Assembly: GCF_905171765.1 (NCBI RefSeq)
Contig: NC_053391.1
Location: forward strand, 688,567,257 to 688,631,256
DNA length: 64,000 bases
Direction: 5' to 3'
From: Bufo bufo
Taxonomy: Eukaryota; Chordata; Amphibia; Anura; Bufonidae
How positions within the stretch are numbered: the stretch's first letter is position 1; each line of letters opens with the position of its first letter. Below are positions 24,077-33,851 of the stretch, in pieces. The notes below the pieces were generated by a model. The model was not told the origin of the DNA and did no database searches. It worked only from the letters and a program-made list of their open reading frames with translations. The position numbers and the translations under genes were made by a program.

Positions 24077-24977
24077 GATTATGTGGCTCGAGGGTACATT
24101 ATGCGGTCAATTAATACAACTTTTACTGTATGCCACTGGACTACAGGCCTCAAACCGGACAGAAAAATATTAGGAATTCACCGGACAGAAAAATATCAAT
24201 GGATTATTTGGCAGGAGGTATATTACATGGTCAATGGATATCAATTTTACTGCAGGACAGTACAAACACAGGTCAAATACATATGTTTAAATGTACTAAA
24301 AATATAAAATTGGACTAAAAACATGTCTAACGAAATCCCCCCTCTTGAAAAAAAACCCTAATAATAATAGTTGAAATTAGATAACACGTGGTCATCACTG
24401 GTGTTGAATTCCTCCGAGGCCAGAAAAGAACAAGTAAGTATGTGGCTGGAAGTAGATTGCATGGTCATTGGATATCAATTTTACAGCAGGCCAGTGGACT
24501 ACAGGGCCTAAAAATTATGCATTCAGCGAACATAAAAGAAAAAGTAAGTATGTTGCTGGAGGTAGATTATACAGTCATTGGATATAAATTTTACAGCAGG
24601 CCAGTGGACTACAGGCCCCAAAAATTATGCATTCAGCGTACAGAAAAGAACAAGAAAGTATGTGGCTGAAGGTAGATAACACGGTCATTGGATATCAATT
24701 TTACAGCAGGCCAGTGGACTACAGGACCCAAAAATTATGCATTGAGCGTACAGAAAAGAACAAGTAAGTATGTGGCTAGAGGTAGATTACACGGTCATTG
24801 AATATCAATTTTATAGCAGGCCAGTGTACTACAGGCCCCAAAAATTATGCATTCAGCGTACAGAAAAGAACAAGTCAGTATGCGGCTGGAGGTCTATTAG
24901 ACGGTCAATTAATATCAATTTTATTGAAGGCCAGTACAAATAGAGGTCAAATACATATGTTTAAAAGTATTAAAATA
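24077..24977. repeat. 110-bp trailer minisatellite of family C (copy 2)
   Basis: The duplicate of 18570-19470 at an offset of 5,507 bp, with only scattered base changes (for example gtcaattaata in place of gtcaatggata at about 24107). Confidence 0.92.
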
Positions 24978-25242
24978 TAAAATTGGATTAAAAACATGGC
25001 TAAAGAAATCCCCCCCTCTTGAAAAAAAACCCTATTGTTAATAGTTGAAACACGTAGTCATCTCAGGTGTTGAATTCCTCCGAGGCCCAAAACAATAGGC
25101 ATTCAACGAACAGAAAAGGCCTTTTATGCCGCTGTATTTACCTAAGACTGGGACCATTATTTGTTCTGGGTGGTGGCGGATATTTGTGGGCAGTCACAAG
25201 GAAATTCAATTAAACGTGGTCGTCACAGGTGTTGAAATCCTC

Positions 25243-28016
25243 CTAGATCCATGCCTCATTCATTTTTAGAAATGTGAGGTAGTCCACACTGTCGTGAGCT
25301 AGGCGAGTGCGCTTATCGGTCATGATCCCCCCTGCTGCCCTGAACGTCCTTTCTGACAGGACACTGGACGAGGGGCAAGGAGTTCCTCGCTTCTCAGAGT
25401 GTCCACATTGGCTGTTAACCTGATGCAGTCGGACACCTGTCGGTCTATGTGTTCCCTGAGGCTGGATCTGGAGGGCGGCTGTCGATGGGTTGGCTGCAAG
25501 AATGATCTCATATCGGAAGTGACCAACACATCTTCAAACCGCCCTCTTCCTGCATGCGCTGTTGGATTGGTACCCGCAACTGTTTCTCTGTAAGTGGAAA
25601 TTCCTCTGCCAGCTCCCGCAAAAGCAGAATGCAGAATTTCTGGAAGCAAGGCCTGGAAGTGCTGCATTCTGACAGCCCTCTGTGATGCTGGTAACATGTC
25701 CACTATTTTGTGTTTGTATCGGGGGTCTAAGTACGTTGCCACCCAGTACTGGTCCTTGCCCTTTATGTTTTTTATACGGGGGTCCCTCTTCAAACACTGG
25801 AGCATGAAGGCCCCCATTTGCACTAAACTGGAAGCGGTGGAGTGGCCTGGCTCCTGCTCTTCTTCTTGCTCCTCCTCCACCCGGCACCATCCTCCTCTGA
25901 CTCCTCTTCAGACTCCTGTTGACTTGTCTCAGATGGAGTTGCCCCCCCTGGGAATTCATCCAGCATTGCTATTTCCTCATTTTCCTGCTCCTGCTTCTCG
26001 ACTGCTTGATCAACGACACGGCACAATGCACGCTCCAGAAAGAAGGTGTAAGGTACGATGTCACTGATGGCGCCCTGGCTGCGACTGACCAGTTTGGTGA
26101 TCTCATCAAATGGCCGCAGAAGTCTGCATGTGTCACACATGAGCAGCCACTGGCGCGGTGAAAAAAAAACAAGCTTCCCAGAACCTGTCCTGACGCAGAG
26201 TTTGTACAGGTAGTCGTTAACGGCACGTTTCTGCTGGAGCAGCCTATCAAGCATATACAAGGTGGAGTTCCATTGCGTCGGGCAGTCACAAATCAGACGT
26301 CTGACGGGCAGGTGGTGTCGCCTCTGAACGTCAGCAAAGCGAGCCATGGCCGTGTAAGATCTTCTAAAATGTGTAGAGATTTTCCTGGCCTGCTGCAAGA
26401 CGTCCTGGACCCCGGGGTATTTGGCAATGAATCGCTGCACAACTAAGTTCAGGACGTGTGCCATGCACGGCACGTGTGTCATTTTTCCCTGTTTCAGCAC
26501 GCTCAGAAGATTGGCACCGCTGTTGCACACCACTTTACCACCTGTCAAATTGAGCGGGGTTAGCCACTGATCGGCCTGTGACCGCAAAGCTGAAAGGAGT
26601 GCAGGACCAGTGTGGCTCTTGGCTTCCAGGCACAATAGCTGCAGCACAGCATGGTAACGTCTCACCTGGCACGTCAAATAGGTTCTGGGGAGCTTGGGGG
26701 GGCGCAGCGGAGGAGGCGGTAGCAGTGGAAAAGGAGGAGTCAGCCGAGGAGGAGACGGAGGATGGAGTAGGAGGAGAAGAAGAAGATGCAGGCCTGCATG
26801 CAATCCGTGGCGGTAACACCAAATCCACACGGGTGCCACAGGTTGCATGCTTGACGGGCGTCAGAAGGTTCACCCAGTGGGCATTAAAAGTTATGTACCT
26901 TCCCTGCCCGTGTTTGCTAGACCACGTGTCTGTGGTCAGATGTATCTTGGCACCGACACTGTGTGCCAGAGATACATTCACTTGCCGCTGAACGTGGCCA
27001 TATAGCTCTGGGATGCCCTTCTGGGAGAAATATTTCCTTCCGGGGATCTTACATTGCGGTGTGCCAATAGCCACAAATTTTCTAAAGGCCTCCGAGTCCA
27101 CCAGTTTATATGGCAGTAGTTGACGGGTGAGAAGTTCCGACAAACCAGCAGTCAGCCGTTAGGCAAGAAGGTTATCCGGCGTCATCATCTTTTTTCGCTT
27201 GAACATTTGAGCCACGGAACCCTGCCTTTTGCCAGATGAACGCGACGGCGGCACGGTGGAAAGTGGAGTGGAGGACAAATGGGAGGAGAGAGGAGAAGGA
27301 GAAGAGGAAGGACATGGAGCGCCGGGAGTGTGGCTTTGTGGGTTCTGACGTTGTTGCTCCCACTGGGCTTGGTGATGGGAGGCCAGGTGCCTTCTTAAGG
27401 CGGTCCTCCCTAGGTGAGTGTTGGGCTTACCGCGACTTATGCGTTGACAGCACAGGCTGCAGATGCAAACACTATTGTCAGAAGCGGACACCTTAAAAAA
27501 AGCCCACACTGCGGTGCCATGTGCTGACATCCTGGGAGCGCCCGTTGTGACCGTGCATATTGGATGGCTCGCTCCTGATACATTAGCAGTCTGCTTTTTG
27601 CCTTCTGTGCACTGTAAGTTCTGCCTGCTTCTCCTCCTTCTCATCCCTATCTGCTGCTCCGTCTCTGGCTCTGAACTCCCCTCCTCTTCCTCTCTTGTGG
27701 GCACCCACATGACGTCCATCGACACGTTATCATCGTAACCTTCACCACCACTGACATTAGAGATCTCGGAGTAGGCAGCAACAGCGGGGACCACTCTCCT
27801 TGGGCTGATCTGGGTACTGTTGTCAGACTTCTGGGTGGCGACTGTTGATACCTCCTCTTCCTGATCTGATGCCAAGAATGGCTGCGCATCGGTAAGGTCT
27901 TGGAATGGATGGGAAAGTAATTGCTCTGACTCGGGCGAAGGGGATATGGTGGTGGTGTCTTTGGGGGTGCACACAGCACCCCTGTGGAATGGCCTGCCTC
28001 TACCTCTGCCTGTCAT
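25243..28016 (-). pseudogene. Family C hAT transposase, copy 2, full-length but disabled
   Basis: Starts at 28016 with MTGRGRGRPFHRG, an AT-hook-like GRGRP tip. An acidic, Ser-rich stretch with DDNVSMDVMWVP comes next. The BED finger (CICSLCCQR ... LRRHLASHH) lies at about 27370-27510. The core has the first Asp in IHLTTDTWSS and the hAT motif CPTQWNSTLYML, but the second catalytic Asp is Asn (VVCNSGAN, 26522-26524). The dimerisation motif ERTFRAAGGIMTDKRTRL is readable in a shifted frame, ending at 25243. Lesions are the stop after TPDNLLA at 27159 and frameshifts at about 26700 and 25860. The gene would be inactive even if translated. Confidence 0.92.
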
Positions 28017-28067
28017 TTTCAAAATGACACTGTGACAAAAGTCCCTATAGAAGAGCAGGTTTTTTTT

Positions 28068-28600
28068 TTTGGGGGGGGGGGGGGGGGACTGGTATATCAC
28101 ACCAGTTGAAATTATTTGTTCCAATGGCGTTTTTCACTCTGTGTAGCTGAGGTAGCGCAGCAAAACAACAAACAAATGCTACACTACCCAAATGCACTAT
28201 ATAGAATGTATATAATTTGTATATCACACCCCTGCCTCAATCAGTTTTTTGGGGGGGCAACTGGTATATCACACCAGTAGAATTTTTTTTTCCAAAAGCG
28301 TTTGACACTCTGTGTAGCTGCGGTAACGCAGCAAAACAGCAAACAAATGCTGCACTACCCAAATGCACTATATAGAAAGTATAGTATTGGTATATAACAC
28401 CCCTGCTTCAATCTGTTTTTTTGGGGGGCAACTACTGGTATATCACACCAGTAGAAAATACTTGTTCCAATGGCGTTTTACACTCTGTGTAGCTGCGGTA
28501 ACGCAGCAAAACCGCACACAACTGCTGCACAATACAAATGCACTATAATATATATTCCATGTTAGACAGTATATTATAAGTATATTACACCCCTCAGTAA
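28068..28600. repeat. 173-bp leader minisatellite of family C
   Basis: Three units anchored by ggtatatcacaccag at 28091, 28263 and about 28437 (spacing 172 and 174 bp). Shared blocks are cactctgtgtagctg, gcgcagcaaaac and aaatgcactata. A run of T and then G at 28061-28087 separates it from the start codon. Confidence 0.9.
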
Positions 28601-28750
28601 GTCACACCTATCGATAGCACACCTATACCAGTCCTTAAAAGGACTTTTGTGGCTCTATTAGCTAGCGTTTGGTGTCCCTAACAGTCTCCACACAGCAACC
28701 TCTCCCTACACTGGCAAAAGACTGAATGTAAAATGGCGGCCAGATCGGGT

Positions 28751-28760
28751 TTATTTATAA
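28751..28760 (-). promoter_or_regulatory. TATA box of family C hAT promoter
   Basis: ttataaataa on the minus strand, about 140 bp inside the 5' tip. It is followed by the ccgccattttacattcag start-like region and then the leader array. The layout matches families A and B. Confidence 0.5.
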
Positions 28761-28893
28761 GGTAGGGGGTATGTCCATGTGCTGAAACGTCCTAATTGAC
28801 TGTCCTGTACCACCTGATGGATGTGTCATATGGCGCCGAACGAGCAAAGTTTGCAGCGAAACGACCGCCGGGCGAACTGCAAGGCCATCCCTA

Positions 28894-29365
28894 ATGAGGA
28901 TTGGAGTTTTTCTTGCTCCGATGCTCTCCCTTGCCCTGTGCTGTATCGTGGGCAAGGACTGGTTTGTTTACATTTTACATTGCTAGGCGGAGGCTTCTGC
29001 CTAGCACTGTTGCTGGTGTGTGGGCTCTAGTATTGCCATAGGCTGTTTTACAGCCTAACAGAGACCCTTAACGTCATCAGATCTAATGAAGAAGCTCCAC
29101 TGATCATGTTAGAAGGGTTGGAGGGGTGAAAAGGAGAATATGTCGTGGTTCAGCCCTGAACCCAGACAACCCCTTTAATTGGCCACCGCCACACAATTTT
29201 GCAGTTAATACCAGAAATTTCCCTGCAAAATCATGTGACCATTAACAATCATAGCCTTACTGTTGAAATTTGGGAGCCACCATCCGATTTTTTTATCCGC
29301 CTTAATTCAACCCTTCTCCGGGATATCAGTGAGAATTCAGTATGTATTTACATTGGGACTTATTT
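28894..29365. other. Unassigned spacer with a TTAA repeat tip
   Basis: No gene. At about 29120-29178 the sequence gggtgaaaaggagaatat ... ggttcagccctgaaccc ... cctttaa is the end of a TTAA-type repeat. A related tip stands at 48291-48354. The rest is unrecognised. Confidence 0.5.
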
Positions 29366-29510
29366 CTTTCTTTCTTTTTTGAAGATATTTTATTGATTTT
29401 TATCATATAATCACAAAACAAGAACAGATTGTATAATACAGTGCAAGAAACATAAATAACAACGCTCATAAAGCTGAGACAACAATGCCTTGGATACAGA
29501 CATTTCACAT
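29366..29510 (-). mobile_element. Short LINE 3' end, probable
   Basis: A T-rich start (tttctttctttcttttttg) followed by aagatattttattgattttt looks like the antisense tail of a 5'-truncated LINE insertion. It ends where a second such tail begins at about 29511. No coding part is left, so the assignment rests on tail form only. Confidence 0.4.
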
Positions 29511-31022
29511 TTCTTTTTTCTTTTCAAGCATCTTTTTATTAATGTTTTTGATATGATAACATTTTAGTTGATGTCGAGCTTGTACATTACATCGTCAGTA
29601 CGTTACAGTAGGTGAAGCATAAAAATAAAGAACATCATGTAACACTGAAAGAGAAAACAAAAGCATTCTCACCCAATAGAGTATCTTTCTATTTCAAGTA
29701 ATGTGCATTAATAACCATACAATAAAGGCAAAGAGGGGCAGGTGGTAGAGATCAGAAGGGGTGGGGAGGGCAGGAAAGGAAGAAAAGGCATCACGGAGCA
29801 GGTTGTGCATCAGAGATGCAACACAAGAAGGGTCCAAGATGGGTCATGCGGTTTGTCATCCAACTGGTCCATATCTTGGTGAATCTGGGATGTGATCTAG
29901 TCTTCCATGTAGAGAGTTTCTCCAGATAAAAGATGTTGTCAACTTTCAGTAACCTTTGTGATATCGTGGGACCAGTGAGTTGAAACCAATGTTGTGGAAT
30001 TAAGGATTTGGCAGCTGAGGTCAGAAATAAAGAGTTTCCGCGGTGTATGCGAGACATCTTGAAGCCTGATGTTCAGCAAAACCGAAATAGGTGTGTTCCT
30101 ACTGCAGAGAACATATATCCCTAACCAAGGATAAAACATTGTCCCAAAAAGCTTTAATGACTGGGCAAGTCCACCACATGTGATAGTATGAGCCTTGCTC
30201 TTGTGTGCACTTCCAACAGAGATCAGAACCTAAACAGCACATTTGTCTCAATCTAACCGTTGTAAGATACCACCTGCTGAGTAATTTTAAGGAATTTCTC
30301 TGCAGTTTTTCACGTTTGGACATACCACGAGAGTTCCAGTAAATTTGCCTAAGGTCTTCAAGTGAGAATCTCACAGCAAGGTCTCTACTCCAGTTCTCTA
30401 CATATGCCTTCTCAGTCACATATCTGAGTTGTTGCAGGAGTCTATACACCTCTGATAAGAGATGTTTCAGAGGGTGTTGTGTAGCTATAAACTTTTCAAA
30501 CGGCACAAGTTGTCATGGCCAAGTCTAATCTTGGTGTATAGGAGGATAGTATTGCCTTAACCTGAACTCTATGTAGGTAATGCAGAGATGTAAGTGAGAG
30601 TGGCTTCCTATTGTCCTTTGTATTGGAAAGATCATAGCAGGAAAAGAGCGGGATGGGAAGTTAATTAGATTGTTTCTGTCTCAGGTCAGCATGTCCCGGT
30701 AGATAGAGTTCTGGGATATCTGCAATGGCCTTGAGGGGAGAAGGGATTGGGCTGAATGAATCCTGCACTGAATACCATATTGTAATTGTGTTTTTAGTTA
30801 GATCATTGATCAAAGATGGGAGTGTCATTATATCTCTATTACACCAAATGAGTGGATGCAGTGAAGGAGGGGATAGGTGCTCCTCAAGGGGGAACCAAAG
30901 TTTGGAGCCATCATGTCTAGCCCATTGGATCAATATGGTCAGGTGAACAGCCTTGTAATATAGTTGCCAATCCAGCAAGGCCATTCGACCATGTAATTTA
31001 TGTTGGGTACGAAAACCATAGC
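29511..31022 (-). pseudogene. L1-like LINE ORF2, C-terminal part and 3' end
   Basis: Minus strand. From about 31015 the protein reads GRMALLDWQLYYKAVHLT, and near 30500-30100 come SLKLLSRWYLTTVRL, CWKCTQEQGSYYHMWWTCP and VIKAFWDNV. These are typical of the L1 ORF2 region after the reverse transcriptase, including the Cys/His motif C..C...H...C. It then decays into a 3' tail with a T-rich antisense start at 29511. Several frameshifts break it. It continues upstream at 37838-38626 beyond nested insertions, so it is one old L1 insertion split by younger ones. Confidence 0.85.
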
Positions 31023-31311
31023 TTAAAGGGACACTGACAGGGCCAAAAAGCATATTAAGGTATATATATGACCGTACAGGTCTTATAAAGTGTATAAGAA
31101 TCATGTAAGTATCCCCCCTGTCCACCTTATAACTACAGTAATGTGAAGTTGGGCAGATTGAACCCGATTCCAGCAGGTTATAAAACTTCACATTACTGTA
31201 GTTATAAGGTGGACAGGGGGGATACTTACATGATTCTTATACACTTTATAAGACCTGTACGGTCATATATATACCTTAATATGCTTTTTGGCCCTGTCAG
31301 TGTCCCTTTAA
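31023..31311. mobile_element. TTAA foldback element, 289 bp
   Basis: Almost all of it is a perfect inverted repeat of about 126 bp per arm, starting TTAAAGGGACACTGACAGGG and ending in its complement, with a loop of about 33 bp. TTAA stands at both ends (31023-31026 and 31308-31311). It interrupts the L1 frame. The near-perfect arms suggest a young insertion. Confidence 0.93.
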
Positions 31312-31628
31312 GGCTATATTACACAGCCCCTATGTGGCAGACGATTGTCGGGAGGGAAACGTACTCCTCGGCATGCCTGTTCGCTAGCGGAGGAGACCAC
31401 TGCTATAACATGCAGCGATCTCCTCTGCAGCAATCGGTAATGTCATCGCTCGTCCCCTTGCTGTATAGTGGTTTGCCAGCAGCAGATTGTTATTATACAC
31501 CACAATCTTCCGCCTGCAAACGATAATTTTTTAAAATGTCAAAAGATTTGGATTACCCGATGATCGAGCATTATGCCAGATGAACGCTCGTTAGGGATTA
31601 TCTGCCAAAAAGTCGATCAGTTGAATAC
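31312..31628. mobile_element. Probable MITE next to the foldback
   Basis: ggctatattacacagcccc and the later cgatgatcgagcatta ... cgctcgttagggattatctgcc resemble non-coding MITE text. It separates the foldback from the chromovirus and is not part of the L1 frame. Its ends were not resolved. Confidence 0.4.
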
Positions 31629-32279
31629 TGTCACGAGGGTGTCAAGAGCCATGCCTGACTCCGTTATACCCGGGGTCAGGAAGTTGCAGCGGGTGGCTGC
31701 GCGCTCTATGTATAAAGATAGGGCTGATTATTAATGGTAGCTTTCTGGGTTTGCCTTGCAACCCTTTTTGGCTCACTCAGGGATCCGTAGCTCCTTCTCC
31801 TCAGCTGTTTCTTGTCCAGCAATCCCAACCTCCTTATATTCCCCTCTCCCACTTCTCTGGTTGCCAGATATAGAGCTTCCTGCCTGGACTTCTATACTGA
31901 CCCACTGGAGCTGTGTAGCTGTGTTCCCTGGTTGTTGTTCCAGAACGTTACCCTCCGGATCCCTGTTGGACTTATGTTGTCTGCTGTTGTCGTCCACCTG
32001 GGATTATATGTTTGTCTGTATTGTCTGTCCTCTCCTTGCTGTTTTCCTCTTAGTGTCAGTGGTGCGGACTAGTGATCCCACCGCCCTATTCACTACGTAG
32101 GGCTCATCTTAGGGAAAGCCAGGGTTTAGGCACGTGATCGGCGTACGGATGAGGAACCCGTCTAGGGACATCAGGGCAGTCAGGTGCCAGTCTCAAGGTA
32201 AGTCAGGGGTCACCACCTTTCCCTCTCCCTTGGAAAGGGCCTTCCCATTTCCCTCCCTTTGCGTACGCCGGTCATGACA
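31629..32279 (+). repeat. 5' LTR of the chromovirus
   Basis: Begins tgtcacgaggg and ends ggtcatgaca (TG...CA). A TATA-like tatgtataaagata stands at about 31707. It has 11 bases (caacccttttt region, about 31760) that the 3' LTR lacks. Confidence 0.93.
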
Positions 32280-32363
32280 TTATATCTGGCCCTTATTTTT
32301 GTGTAGGTAAAAAAAATAAAAATAAAAATTTAACTTTTTCTTTCTGCCTATTTAGAATCCAGC

Positions 32364-33851
32364 ATGGATCCTATTGCTGCTTTGACAAGACAACTTCAAG
32401 GCCTGTCTTTGGAGGTGGCAGGATTGAAGGCGTCGGTCCTCCAGCAACAGCAGCAATTGCAGCAGACCGCAAGCCCAGCGGTTGCTATAGGTAACCCGGT
32501 TGCTGTGAAACCCAAGGTTGTTCTTCCTGACAGATTTTCTGGGGGAAGGGACAAAATTGTGACGTTCCGTGAGGCCTGTAAGTTATATTTTAAGCTGCGC
32601 CTGCACTCCTCTGGTAATGAGGAACAGCGGGTGGGGATTGTTACTTCCCTGCTTCAGGAAGACCCGCAATCCTGGGCGTTCTCTTTACCCACTGATTCCC
32701 AGGCTCTCCGGTCAGTGGATGAGTTTTTTGGGGCCTTGGGTCTCATATATGATGACCCTGACCGAGTCGCCCTGGCTGATTCGAAATTACGGAGACTCAG
32801 ACAGGGAGAGCGGCCAGCAGAGGAGTATTGCTCAGAGTTTCGTAGGTGGGCTACGGATACCCAGTGGAACGACGCAGCTTTCAGGAGTCAGTTCTGCTCT
32901 GGGTTATCCGAAAGGGTTAAGAATGCGCTTGCGCTGTATGAGTCCCCCTTTTCCCTTGATGCTGTTATGTCCCTTTCTATCAGAATAGATAGACGTCTTA
33001 GGGACAGATTGAAAAATCCTGAGCAATTGGTAACTCCTCCCAAGCAGCAGTTAGTCTGTACGGACCTAGACGAGCCTATGCAGCTAGGAGGAACTACTCG
33101 TCAGGTCAGTCCTCCTGAGGCTCGCCGTAGACAGGGGGTTTGTTTTTTCTGTGGGGGGAGGGGTCATTTCATTAATGTCTGTCCTTGCTTTCTAAAAAAC
33201 AAAAGACCATCGGAACTACTAACCCCAGGCTATGTGGAGGATGTCAGCCGGGGGGTATACGTTTCCTCCATTCGTACATCTCAATTTGTGTTGCCAGCAG
33301 CTGTTGTTTCTGGTGTTAAGAAAGAGACTATTTCTTTCTTTCTAGATAGTGGAGCAGGGGTAAATTTGAAAGATGCCCATTTTGCCCGCACTATGGGTTT
33401 GTCTCTCTGTACGCTACAGAGACCTATTCCCATATTCGCTATTGATTCTGCTCCTCTGTCTCAGAGAAACCTCACTCATATTGTCCAAAACTTACACCTT
33501 CGGGTAGGGGACCACCATAACGAGTGTCTTTCATGTTATGTTCTGGAGGGGCTTCCCACTCCTGTGGTATTGGGTCTTCCCTGGTTGGTAACGCACAATC
33601 CAGTGGTGGATTGGCAGGCCAGGGAGATATTGGAGTGGAGTGAGCATTGCAGAGAAAATTTCTTAAATAGCAATTGCTTAGTTGCTTCCATAGCTACTCT
33701 ACCTACATTTGTCTCTGACTTTGAGGACGTTTTTTCTGAAAAGGGTTGCCAGAAGTTACCACCTCACCGTCCTTATGATTGCCCGGTTAACCTGATTCCC
33801 GATGCAAAATTACCCAAGACCAGGTTATATAATCTTTCGGGTCCCGAATGA
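32364..33851 (+). pseudogene. Chromovirus gag-protease
   Basis: Gag would build the particle and the protease would cut the polyprotein. The open frame starts at 32364 with MDPIAALTRQLQGL and a short coiled-coil-like Gln-rich stretch. A retrotransposon gag domain lies in the first 220 residues. A CCHC zinc knuckle CFFCGGRGHFINVC lies at about residues 260-273. An aspartic protease follows with FLDSGAG at about residue 327 and VVLGLPWL behind it. The frame ends at 33851 by a small deletion at the start of reverse transcriptase. Up to there it is undamaged. Confidence 0.9.

Larger units (their letters stand above)
15500..27557. repeat. Tandem segmental duplication (6,551 bp + 5,507 bp)
   Basis: Copy one is 15500-22050 and copy two 22051-27557, head to tail. 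They match base for base apart from scattered substitutions, a 1-bp difference near 15865 and a 1,045-bp deletion in copy two. The deleted stretch is 17326-18370 of copy one, with a three-base overlap (cat) at the break. The unit covers most of the TTAA element plus the 3' three-quarters of the family C hAT. The junction at 22050/22051 joins transposase codons to the middle of the TTAA element with at most one shared base. Confidence 0.95.
14308..28893 (-). mobile_element. Family C hAT (minus), enlarged by insertion and duplication
   Basis: The right tip is a 5' terminal repeat (tagggatggccttgcagttc read on the minus strand, ending 28893). A candidate 3' tip with gggatgagtcgcgaacg stands at 14308. 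Between them are a TTAA element (14559-18460), a 110-bp trailer array, the transposase, a 173-bp leader array and a TATA box. Taking out the TTAA element and one copy of the tandem duplication leaves roughly 4.1 kb, like the family B copy. The two flanks (aacatcag and atgaggat) do not match as an 8-bp duplication, so one boundary may be rearranged. Confidence 0.65.

Noticed and set aside
25243..28016. Domesticated ZBED-type host gene
   Set aside because: Frameshifts, a stop after TPDNLLA and terminal repeats show an ordinary dead transposon.
14300..28901. Flanks aacatcag and atgaggat as the target duplication of family C
   Set aside because: The two 8-mers do not match, so I do not claim a clean insertion with both ends; one border is probably rearranged.
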